From Eubacteriales bacterium (lineage in GTDB: Bacteria > Bacillota > Clostridia > Oscillospirales > Oscillospiraceae): a stretch of 33,532 nt of DNA. The notes below the pieces were generated by a model. The model searched no databases. It was not told the DNA's origin and saw nothing but the letters and a program-made list of their open reading frames with translations. The stretch is taken from contig JAUMWJ010000024.1 of the NCBI GenBank assembly GCA_030529655.1, positions 1-33,532 of the forward strand, written 5' to 3'. Below are positions 22,702 to 29,909 of the stretch, piece after piece. Every line of letters starts with the position of its first letter. Position 1 is the first letter of the stretch. Position numbers and translations under genes: made by a program.

Positions 22702-23280
22702 TTATGATAAAAGTGTGACACCAAATTCCCGTAACATTTGACTTAAAAGCAGGACCGGCAGGCCCATGACATTGAAAAAGTCGCCGTCAATGCGCTCCAC
22801 CAGCAAGGCACCTTGCCCCTGTACGCCATAGGCACCGGCTTTATCCATGGGCTCGCCGCCGGCAATATACGAGCGAAGCTCGGCTTCCGCAGCAGAGCGA
22901 AAATAGACATCCGTAGAGGCACTGCGAGTGAGCATCCGTGCGCCTTGCCGCACGGTGACACCGGTGCAGACCGTATGGCGGCGTCCGGAAAGTGCTGTCA
23001 GCATACGCAGGGCATCGGCGGTATCGGTGGGCTTGCCCAAACGCTTATCGTCCAAAAAAACCATAGTGTCCGCCGTAATGACGATCTCATCGTCATCGGA
23101 GGGAACGGCCTGCGATTTTTCCCGTGAAATATAGGATACAATGTCGGCAGGGGACAGATCATCAGGATACCACTCCTCCACCTGCGGCACACGGATGGTG
23201 AAATCCGCAATGCCGATGCGCTGCAACAGCTCCTGTCGGCGAGGTGAGCCGGAGGCCAATACGATTTTCGCCATATCCAT
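22702..23280 (-). CDS. maf: Maf-like nucleoside triphosphate pyrophosphatase
   Basis: Maf proteins hydrolyse dTTP, UTP or modified nucleotides, and some affect septum formation. The 192-residue protein has the N-terminal SGSPRRQELL motif, SYISREKSQAV, ITADTMVFLDDKRLGKP, and SGRRHTVCTGV. The end contains DKAGAYGVQGQGALLVERIDGDFFNVMGLP, written here in its typical order. I choose ATG at 23280, overlapping the dut stop codon as TGATG. The GTG one codon before and ATG two codons later are alternatives. It is coupled with dut upstream and mreC downstream. Confidence 0.94.
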   Translation of the reverse strand: MDMAKIVLASGSPRRQELLQRIGIADFTIRVPQVEEWYPDDLSPADIVSYISREKSQAVPSDDDEIVITADTMVFLDDKRLGKPTDTADALRMLTALSGRRHTVCTGVTVRQGARMLTRSASTDVYFRSAAEAELRSYIAGGEPMDKAGAYGVQGQGALLVERIDGDFFNVMGLPVLLLSQMLREFGVTLLS

Positions 23281-23729
23281 CACCTACCTGTGGAACCGAA
23301 GCCGCCTGCGCCGCGCTCCGTTTCGTCCAGTGTGTCAGTGAGCGTAATTTGGGGCTGTACCACGGGTACGACCATCAACTGAGCAATGCGGTCACCGGGT
23401 TGGATCGTGTAGCTCTCCCCGGAGAGATTCACCAGACCTACACCGATCTCACCTCGATAGTCGCTGTCAATGACACCCACACCGTTAGACAGGCAGATGC
23501 CTTTTTTGATGCCCAGTCCGCTGCGTGCAAAGACCAACGCCACATAGTCCGGCGAGGGCAGCGCAATGGCAATACCGGTGGGCACCAGCGCACGCTGAGA
23601 GGGAGCAAGCGTCAGGGGCGCGTCAATGCAGGCACACAGATCCATGGCGGCGGCGCCGGCAGTAGCAAAATGGGGGACGGGAATCTCCTGCCCGATACGA
23701 GAGGAGAGAGCTTTGATTTTCAGTTCCAT
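23280..23729 (-). CDS. dut: Deoxyuridine 5'-triphosphate nucleotidohydrolase
   Basis: dUTPase converts dUTP to dUMP, keeping uracil out of DNA and feeding dTMP synthesis. The 149-residue length is normal for the trimeric type. Motifs are visible: AAAMDLCACIDAPL (1), ARSGLGIKKGICL (2), GVIDSDYRGEIGV (3), GDRIAQLMVVP (4), and the C-terminal GAGGFGSTGR (5). The start at 23729 follows AAAAAGGTG. It is the first gene of a probable dut-maf-mreC-mreD-mrdA-GH13 transcript. Confidence 0.97.
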   Translation of the reverse strand: MELKIKALSSRIGQEIPVPHFATAGAAAMDLCACIDAPLTLAPSQRALVPTGIAIALPSPDYVALVFARSGLGIKKGICLSNGVGVIDSDYRGEIGVGLVNLSGESYTIQPGDRIAQLMVVPVVQPQITLTDTLDETERGAGGFGSTGR

Positions 23730-23798
23730 AGTAACACCTTTTTGTTGGTAAAAATAATAACAATTTGTAAAATAACAATTAAATATTACGTAATGTAA

Positions 23799-25862
23799 TT
23801 ACTCTACACCGCGATAGAACAGGCCGCGGGTATAATGGGGGGGCATCCAGTCGCCCTCGCCCTTATAACGGCGCAGTATAGCGACACACTCCTCCGGTGA
23901 TTCGGTGGTGAAGCGCAGACGGGCATACTGCAAGCCGATGCGGCGGTACTCCGGCTTATCCGCTAAAAAGAGAGTTTTGCTGTTTTCGATCTCGTTGCGG
24001 TGGCCGTACATGGGGAGTAGGGGGAACTTGGCGCCGGTGCGGTCAATGAGAACATTCGCCTGATCGCAGCGACAGCCCACATGGTTGGCGATGACGCAGT
24101 TTTCCGTCACCATCAGCGGCAACGCGCCATAGACGATGGCCTCGCAGGGGAGATATTTCTTCATATCACGCACCTGCTCATAGCGCAGTTCAAAGGACAC
24201 CGCAGCGGTGGACAAGCCCTGCTGCTTCCAAAACAAAAGACCGCGGGAATTAAAAATATTCAGTCCGAAATCGCCGCGAATTTCCAGACCCAAGTCTTTC
24301 ACGATGGGCAGGTGACCCAGATTGCTGACGGCCACAGCGGAGATATGCTGTGCCTTTTGCAGTTTTTCCCGAAACAACGCCTCGTCCGCTGTGCGGAAAA
24401 TGCGAGGCAGCACGGCGCAGAAGGTGGTTTGCCCCACATAGGGGGACAGATCCATTGTATCCAGTAATTCCAAGGGGATATACACCGTATCGGGACGGCA
24501 GGCAATCAACTCGGCACTGAGCTGCTGCGGCTTCATAATGGAACAGGTGAAACGGGGAAGTTGGGATTCGTTTTGACAGTCCGGCAAGGGAGCCGCCATA
24601 AAGGTGCGGCGCGGCGGCATGGCAAGAAGCTGTGCCTCCAACGCAGACAATGCGTCACGGCGCAGGGCGTTAATGGCGCCGGCGCTGAGCATCAAGCCGT
24701 GCTCCAGCGTGATGTGGATTTGCGAAGGAACAAACAGCGTACCGCCGGTTTTCGATAGGCGCATACGCAGCTCATCCTCGGTCAGGGCGCGGTTGCGCGC
24801 CGTTTCAGGCATAGTGCCACGGACGGTGACGGTTTTGTCGCGGCAGGTGGCGGTCAGCGTGGCGTTCTCGCCTGCTCGCACCGTGCATTGCATGGTGACG
24901 GGGAGGGTAAAATGCTCGGTTTCGTATTCTGCTTTGACCCGGGCAAACCATTCCTCCGGCCAACGGGCATTCTCCGGACGCGTACCAAACATATGGGCAC
25001 CCTTTTCGCCCCGATAATAACCATCGGTAAAACCGTTACGGCTGAACGCCTCCGCCAGTTGGCGCGTTTCGTCCTTTGTAGGGGCGCGCTTTTCATCCAG
25101 CAGGTGACGGTAGACGGAAGTGATCACCGACACATATTCCGGACGCTTCATGCGACCCTCCAGCTTCAGACACGCCACGCCCATGTCGGACAGCTCCTGC
25201 ACATAGGCAGACAGGTTGGCATCCTTCAAGCTCAAGGGATGTTCGTTCTTACAGGCGCTATTGACCCCATAGGGCAGGCGACAGGGTTGGGCGCAGCGAC
25301 CGCGATTGCCGCTGCGTCCGCCGATCAGGGCGGACATTTCGCACTGACCGGAATAGCACATACACAGCGCACCGTGGAGAAAGGTTTCGATTTCCGCCCC
25401 ACAGCCATGGCATATTTCCGCAATATCATGGCGTGACAGCTCACGGGCCAGCACCACACGCTCCATACCCAAATCGGCAGCGGTTTTGGCACCACCCAGC
25501 GTATGAATACTCATTTGTGTGCTGGCATGAATGGGAAGATCAGGGGCGACCTCACGGCAAAGCGTCAATGTGCCCCAATCCTGCACCAAGACTGCGTCAA
25601 CACCCATATCAGACGCTTTTCGCAGCAGTTCAGCCGCTTCGGGTAACTCGCGGTCAGTTAAAAGCGTATTCAAAGTGAGATAGACCTTGACGCCGCGCAA
25701 ATGACAGTAACGCACCGCCGAGGCAAAGGATTCCTCAGAAAAATTCTGGGCACTGCGACGGGCGTTGAAGGAACCAAAGCCCATATACACAGCATCGGCA
25801 CCGCTTTGCACCGCCGCCACCATCGCCTCCCACGAACCGGCAGGAGAGAGAAGCTCGGTCAT
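23799..25862 (-). CDS. Peptidase U32 family protein, RlhA-like size
   Basis: The U32 family includes RNA hydroxylation enzymes (RlhA, TrhP) and proteins first called collagenases. The 687-residue chain begins MTELLSPAGSWEAM, with an N-terminal TIM-barrel-like domain. The U32 signature HGALCMCYSGQC lies near residue 165. More cysteines follow (GRCAQPCRLPY), fitting an iron-sulfur cluster. A C-terminal extension contains CVIANHVGCRC. The length is close to E. coli RlhA (23S rRNA hydroxylation), but the exact RNA target is unknown. The ATG lies one base after the zapA stop (TGATATG), so translation is probably coupled. Confidence 0.92.
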   Translation of the reverse strand: MTELLSPAGSWEAMVAAVQSGADAVYMGFGSFNARRSAQNFSEESFASAVRYCHLRGVKVYLTLNTLLTDRELPEAAELLRKASDMGVDAVLVQDWGTLTLCREVAPDLPIHASTQMSIHTLGGAKTAADLGMERVVLARELSRHDIAEICHGCGAEIETFLHGALCMCYSGQCEMSALIGGRSGNRGRCAQPCRLPYGVNSACKNEHPLSLKDANLSAYVQELSDMGVACLKLEGRMKRPEYVSVITSVYRHLLDEKRAPTKDETRQLAEAFSRNGFTDGYYRGEKGAHMFGTRPENARWPEEWFARVKAEYETEHFTLPVTMQCTVRAGENATLTATCRDKTVTVRGTMPETARNRALTEDELRMRLSKTGGTLFVPSQIHITLEHGLMLSAGAINALRRDALSALEAQLLAMPPRRTFMAAPLPDCQNESQLPRFTCSIMKPQQLSAELIACRPDTVYIPLELLDTMDLSPYVGQTTFCAVLPRIFRTADEALFREKLQKAQHISAVAVSNLGHLPIVKDLGLEIRGDFGLNIFNSRGLLFWKQQGLSTAAVSFELRYEQVRDMKKYLPCEAIVYGALPLMVTENCVIANHVGCRCDQANVLIDRTGAKFPLLPMYGHRNEIENSKTLFLADKPEYRRIGLQYARLRFTTESPEECVAILRRYKGEGDWMPPHYTRGLFYRGVE

Positions 25863-25863
25863 A

Positions 25864-26178
25864 TCAGCGCTTATTCTGCGCCTTGAACAACTGGCGCTTC
25901 AGCTCGGATACCTCATTCTTTGCCTGCGTGGCCTCATCCAGATAGGTCTTGACCTGACGGCGCAGGTTTTCAGACGCTTCCTGTGCCTTATAAAGCTCAT
26001 CGGCAATGTTCAGCGCCGCCAAAACAGCCGCGTCTGCACGGCCTACATGAGCACCGTTCATCACCTCGGTCATCTTTTCGTCCACTAAAGAGCCGACCTT
26101 TTCCATATAGGCGGCATTTTCCTCCGCTACCAGCGTGTATTCCTCGCCGCAGATGTTCATTGTTACGCGATTTGCCAT
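25864..26178 (-). CDS. zapA: Cell division protein ZapA
   Basis: ZapA binds and cross-links FtsZ protofilaments. The 104-residue product begins with the family globular domain (RVTMNICGEEYTLVAEENAAYMEKVGSLVDEKM). It ends in a long coiled coil (SENLRRQVKTYLDEATQAK) with a basic tail. The start at 26178 follows ACAGGAGG. A strong promoter lies at 26229-26257. The U32 gene follows without a real gap, a pairing common in clostridia. Confidence 0.93.
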   Translation of the reverse strand: MANRVTMNICGEEYTLVAEENAAYMEKVGSLVDEKMTEVMNGAHVGRADAAVLAALNIADELYKAQEASENLRRQVKTYLDEATQAKNEVSELKRQLFKAQNKR

Positions 26179-26228
26179 ATGTGAAACCTCCTGTCATTTG
26201 TGTAGATGCAGATACCTATACATAATCT

Positions 26229-26257
26229 AATATAGCACAAAGGCGAAAGACTGTAAA
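26229..26257 (-). promoter_or_regulatory. Predicted promoter of zapA
   Basis: On the minus strand TTTACA (26252-26257) and TATATT (26229-26234) are spaced by exactly 17 bp. The spacer coincides with one copy of a 15-bp direct repeat (26237-26251). Confidence 0.7.
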
Positions 26258-26477
26258 GACTTTCCGGTTTTTCAAAGAACCAATTTGGTTCTTTGAAAAA
26301 ATGTTTTGCGCTGCGCTCGGGTGCCTCGTGGCCCACCATAGTAGACCATTTCGACACTTCGCTCCGCGAGAAGTATTTTTTGCCACGTACATGCCGCGGC
26401 AAAAAATGATTTTAATTCTTTGCCGCCTATGGACGGCAAATGTGAGGAGCTTTTCTGAAAAAACAAAGGCGAAAGAC
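26237..26477. mobile_element. MITE-like spacer element flanked by 15-bp direct repeats
   Basis: ACAAAGGCGAAAGAC occurs exactly at 26237-26251 and 26463-26477. Between them is about 210 bp with no gene. It has a perfect 16-bp inverted repeat with a one-base centre at 26268-26300 (arm TTTTTCAAAGAACCAA). It also has ATTTTTTGCC/GGCAAAAAAT arms near 26375-26409 and TTTGCCG/CGGCAAA near 26419-26440. The ends (GGTTTTTCAAAG and, reversed, GTTTTTTCAGAAAAG) look loosely like terminal inverted repeats. No transposase is present. The direct repeat may instead be two copies of a terminator-type motif. Confidence 0.4.
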
Positions 26478-26495
26478 AGAATTGCCCTTCGCCTT
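26465..26495 (-). terminator. Probable terminator of ogt
   Basis: On the minus strand AAGGCGAAG pairs with TTTCGCCTT, leaving a loop of about 11 bases. TGTTTTTTC follows. It lies about 15 bp beyond the ogt stop codon. Confidence 0.65.
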
Positions 26496-26510
26496 AGACG
26501 GAAAGTTGAT

Positions 26511-26969
26511 TTATTCGGAAATTTCGGCCTGCTCCAATGTCAGAAGATACCGCTTGGTATCCAGTCCGCCGGCATAGCCCGTCAGCTTGCCGTCTGCTCC
26601 AATGACACGGTGGCAGGGGATGAGAATGGGAACGGGGTTGCAATGGTTGGCCATGCCGATAGCGCGGCAGGCCTTGGGCTTGCCGATAGCGGCCGCCTGC
26701 TGACCATAGGTGCGCGTTTGCCCGTAAGGAATCTGACAGAGGGCAGACCACGCCGCCTTTTGGAACGGTGTGCCGTGTGGGTCGAGCGGCAGGTCAAATG
26801 TGCGGCGCTTGGCAGAAAAGTATTCCGTCAGTTGCTGTTTGGCACGGCATAGCAGTTCTGTGGGCGGTTCGCTGACACCGTCGCCGCCGAATTGGATGGC
26901 GGTAATGGCGCCGTCAGCTTCTGTAACGGTCAAAAGTCCGATGGGGGTTTCCATGGTAAAAGTGGACAC
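26511..26969 (-). CDS. ogt: Methylated-DNA-protein cysteine methyltransferase
   Basis: This suicide enzyme removes alkyl groups from O6-alkylguanine in DNA. The 152-residue product has an N-terminal ribonuclease-H-like domain (TPIGLLTVTEADGAITAIQF). The C-terminal active site is LIPCHRVIG with nucleophile Cys119. GTPFQKAAWSALCQIPYG and YGQQAAAIGKPKACRAIG also fit the family. I choose GTG at 26969 because it follows AAAGGAG at eight bases; an upstream ATG at 27023 has no such site. It is divergent from the Noc-like gene. Confidence 0.94.
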   Translation of the reverse strand: MSTFTMETPIGLLTVTEADGAITAIQFGGDGVSEPPTELLCRAKQQLTEYFSAKRRTFDLPLDPHGTPFQKAAWSALCQIPYGQTRTYGQQAAAIGKPKACRAIGMANHCNPVPILIPCHRVIGADGKLTGYAGGLDTKRYLLTLEQAEISE

Positions 26970-27102
26970 GGTATCAGCTCCTTTCCCTTTCAGTATAGCA
27001 CAAATCAGGTCACAGGCGCACAATTTTTATAATTTCCCGACAGGTTTCGCCCGAATTTGCGTGGGAGAGGCGATACAATGGGGAATAAAGGAGGAGATAC
27101 AC

Positions 27103-27918
27103 ATGAAAAATAACCGAAAAGGCGAGTTTTTGTCCAGCCGTGTCCAATATCTGCCCATCAACCAGATTCGGCCCAACCCTCAACAGCCGCGGCGTCATTT
27201 CGACGTAAAGGCCCTGGAGGAACTGGCACAGAGTATCCGTACATACGGTATCCTGCAGCCATTGACCGTGCGAAAAACCACAAGCGGCTACGAATTGGTG
27301 GCAGGGGAGCGCCGATTGCGTGGGGCTCGAATTGCACAGCTCAAAGAGGTGCCCTGTCTGTTGGCGCAGGTGGATGAGGAGGATTCGGCATTGCTGGCGT
27401 TGATCGAAAACCTGCAGCGGCGCGATCTGGATTACTGGGATGAGGCGGAGGCGATCGCACGGCTGATCAGCCGGTATAACCTGAGTCAGGAACAGGCGGC
27501 AAAAAAAATCGGCAAGTCCCAATCCGCTGTGGCAAACAAGCTGCGGCTTTTGCGGTTAAGCGATACGGTACGCCAAAAGCTGCAGGAGACGCAGTTGACC
27601 GAGCGACACGCCCGTGCGCTGCTGCGGCTGACGGATGAGCAGGAGCAGCTTCGTGTGATCGACCGCATCGCCAAGCGGCAGCTCAATGTGGAACAGACGG
27701 AAAAATATATCGACGAGCTCCTGCGCGAGATACAGACTGTGCCGCCAAAAGGACGCACCACCTACATTATCAAAGATGTGAGGTTGTTCCTGAACAGCGT
27801 CAATCGGGGATTGGATATGATGCGGCGTTCCGGCGTGGATGCCGACTGGGGACGGAAAGATACCGACGACGCCATTTTACTGACCATTCGTATTCCCAAA
27901 AATGTACATACGCAGTGA
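27103..27918 (+). CDS. noc: Second ParB-family protein, Noc-like
   Basis: The 271-residue protein has a ParB/Srx CTPase domain with NPQQPRRHFD and GERRLRGARIAQL. It also has IENLQRRDLDYWDEAEAI and a helix-turn-helix LSQEQAAKKIGKSQSAVANKLRLL. The C-terminal dimerisation region differs from the Spo0J in this window. Noc proteins use the same fold to keep division away from the nucleoid. The amphipathic N-terminal membrane helix of Bacillus Noc is not obvious here (start MKNNRKGEFLSSRV). No ParA is adjacent. ATG at 27103 follows AAAGGAGGAG. A terminator follows. A Spo0J paralogue with another role is the alternative. Confidence 0.8.
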   Translation: MKNNRKGEFLSSRVQYLPINQIRPNPQQPRRHFDVKALEELAQSIRTYGILQPLTVRKTTSGYELVAGERRLRGARIAQLKEVPCLLAQVDEEDSALLALIENLQRRDLDYWDEAEAIARLISRYNLSQEQAAKKIGKSQSAVANKLRLLRLSDTVRQKLQETQLTERHARALLRLTDEQEQLRVIDRIAKRQLNVEQTEKYIDELLREIQTVPPKGRTTYIIKDVRLFLNSVNRGLDMMRRSGVDADWGRKDTDDAILLTIRIPKNVHTQ

Positions 27919-27924
27919 AACAGG

Positions 27925-27955
27925 AAAAGGACACGACGCTGTCGTGTCCTTTTTT
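27925..27955. terminator. Terminator between noc-like gene and prmA
   Basis: The 13-bp stem AAAAGGACACGAC / GTCGTGTCCTTTT with loop GCT is followed by T-residues on the plus strand. A-tracts on the other side allow it to serve convergent prmA on the minus strand as well. Confidence 0.88.
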
Positions 27956-27963
27956 AAACTGAT

Positions 27964-28917
27964 TTACTCACACAGATAGCTGAACCAGCCCTCGCTCTGT
28001 CGGGTTTCCAGAATCACCCAACCGTTGTCACGCAGACACTGCGCCACCTCCTCGGCCCGGTCGTCAATAATGCCGGAGCAGAGGAACAGACCGCCTTTCT
28101 TCAAAAACGGACGAAGCTGCGGCGCAAGTCCCATGATCACATCCGCCACGATATTGGCCACGATCACATCACACTCTGTACCGAACTCGTTTTGCAGCTG
28201 ACGGTCAGAGAGGACATCGCCCCAGCGCACGGTATATCGATCCTTGCCTACGCCGTTGAGCGACGCATTTTCGTACGCCACATCCACGCACTTTTCGTCA
28301 ATGTCGCAGGCAAAGGCGTGGTCGGCACCCAACAGCAGCGCTGCGATGGACAATATACCGCTGCCGCAGCCCAGATCCAGCACCTTTTCGCCGCCGTGAA
28401 TGTGTTGTTCCAATGCGGTCAGGCACAGACGAGTGGTGGCATGACTGCCGGTGCCGAAGGTCAGACCGGGATTGAGCACCAGCGGAATACGACCCTGTGT
28501 GTTCGCCTGCTCCCACTCCGGTACCACGATCAAACGCTCACCGATCTCCATGGGTTTATAAAACTGCTTCCAGTTATTCTCCCAATCGGCATCGCAGAGA
28601 TTGCTTGAGGTAAGAGTCAGAGGTGCATAATCGCTGTGCTGTGCCTTAAGAGCGCTGAGCGCCATACGCACCTGCGCCAGCGTGGCATAGCCCGCCGCAC
28701 TGTCCTCCAGATAGAAGGTGATGCGGCACACGCCCTTCTTCTCCTGCAGCAGCGACTCGTCCACATAATCCCAATACTGGCGGTTGTTCTCCAGAAAATC
28801 GTGGAAATCACCTTCCTCGTCAATGACAAGGCCGGTGACGCCCAGATCCTCCAGCATTTCGCTGACGCTGTCAATGCCGCCGGGTGTGGTGTCAATGGTT
28901 AATTCCAGCCAATTCAT
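27964..28917 (-). CDS. prmA: Ribosomal protein L11 methyltransferase
   Basis: PrmA trimethylates ribosomal protein L11 using S-adenosylmethionine. The 317-residue length is normal. The N-terminal substrate-binding domain (MNWLELTIDTTPGGIDSVSEML) is followed by LVLNPGLTFGTGSHATTRLCL. Next come the SAM motif VLDLGCGSGILSIAALLLGA and NIVADVIMGLAPQL. Its ATG lies three bases after the degV stop. GGAAGTGA inside the end of degV could serve as the ribosome binding site, suggesting coupling. It converges on the noc-like gene across a shared terminator. Confidence 0.95.
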   Translation of the reverse strand: MNWLELTIDTTPGGIDSVSEMLEDLGVTGLVIDEEGDFHDFLENNRQYWDYVDESLLQEKKGVCRITFYLEDSAAGYATLAQVRMALSALKAQHSDYAPLTLTSSNLCDADWENNWKQFYKPMEIGERLIVVPEWEQANTQGRIPLVLNPGLTFGTGSHATTRLCLTALEQHIHGGEKVLDLGCGSGILSIAALLLGADHAFACDIDEKCVDVAYENASLNGVGKDRYTVRWGDVLSDRQLQNEFGTECDVIVANIVADVIMGLAPQLRPFLKKGGLFLCSGIIDDRAEEVAQCLRDNGWVILETRQSEGWFSYLCE

Positions 28918-28920
28918 ATG

Positions 28921-29793
28921 TTATCGTTCACTTCCTATGAAAAAGAGTCCCACGGTATTCGGACCGGTATGACTGCCGATGACCGGGCCGATATAATTGA
29001 TATACACCGCCTTGACGCCAAGCCGTGTTTTCAATTCCTCGGCGATCCATCTTGCTTCCGCTTCACAGTCGCCGTGGCAGATAAACATGGTTTGCTTTTC
29101 CGGCGCGATCGCCAGACGCTCCACCGCGTCGATCAGCGCTGTCAGACTGCCTTTGCGGCCACGGGCCTTGCCCACCGCTGTCAGCTTGCCCTCGTCCGAC
29201 ATATGCATGACGGGTTTGATGGAGAGCATCGTGCCAAGCAGCGCCGTGGTGGCCGATACCCGTCCGCCTAATTTCAGATAGTTCAGATCGTCCACAGTAA
29301 ACCAATGGCAGATCTTGCCCTTAGTCTGCTCTGCCCACGATGCCAGCTCATCAGCATTCAAGCCGTTTTTCTTCTGCTCATGCGCCAGATACAACAGCAG
29401 ACCCTGACCCAGAGAGGCACACAATGTGTCGACCACATAAATGCGGCCATCGGGATAGTCCGCTATCACTTCATTGGCGGCGATCACGGCCGACTGGTAG
29501 GTGGTGGACAGAGCCGAAGAAAAGCAAAGGCAGACAATGTCCTTACCCTGCGCCAAAACAGAGCCCATGGCATCCTCGAACTGCCCCACATTCGCCGCAG
29601 AGGTGGTGGCCAGCTTGCCACAGCGGATCTTCCCGTAAAATTCTTCGGGGCTGATGGCAGAGCCATCCAGCAGGTTGGGGTAATCCTTGCCATCCATGTG
29701 CAGCATCAGCGGCAGCACATATAAATCCATCTGCTGCGCCATATAGGCGTTCAAGTCGCAGCAGCTATCCGTCATGATCACATAATCTCGCAT
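28921..29793 (-). CDS. degV: DegV family fatty-acid-binding protein
   Basis: DegV (FakB-type) proteins bind fatty acids and can present them to a fatty-acid kinase. The 290-residue protein begins RDYVIMTDSCCDLNAYM. It has ATTSAANVGQFEDAM and CLCFSSALSTTYQSA in the first domain. The second domain contains LNYLKLGGRVSATTALLGTMLSIKP, the usual signature. The start at 29793 follows AAAAGGAG. prmA follows. No FakA kinase is in the window, so its partner is unknown. Confidence 0.94.
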   Translation of the reverse strand: MRDYVIMTDSCCDLNAYMAQQMDLYVLPLMLHMDGKDYPNLLDGSAISPEEFYGKIRCGKLATTSAANVGQFEDAMGSVLAQGKDIVCLCFSSALSTTYQSAVIAANEVIADYPDGRIYVVDTLCASLGQGLLLYLAHEQKKNGLNADELASWAEQTKGKICHWFTVDDLNYLKLGGRVSATTALLGTMLSIKPVMHMSDEGKLTAVGKARGRKGSLTALIDAVERLAIAPEKQTMFICHGDCEAEARWIAEELKTRLGVKAVYINYIGPVIGSHTGPNTVGLFFIGSER

Positions 29794-29909
29794 GATATAT
29801 GTCTCCTTTTCGGGGGTAGATTACTACTTTTATACCATGTTTCCTATGCGAATAAAAGGGAATTTAAAAAGTTTATAGTTTGTTCATCTGCTGGCAAATA
29901 TTCCCATTC

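Noticed and set aside
26301-26852. Plus-strand frame crossing the MITE-like spacer into ogt
   Set aside because: Most of it overlaps ogt in antisense and the rest lies in palindromic repeat DNA.
26770-27102. Upstream extension of the Noc-like gene
   Set aside because: It would overlap ogt and its control region; the ATG at 27103 has an AAAGGAGGAG site and gives the usual ParB start.
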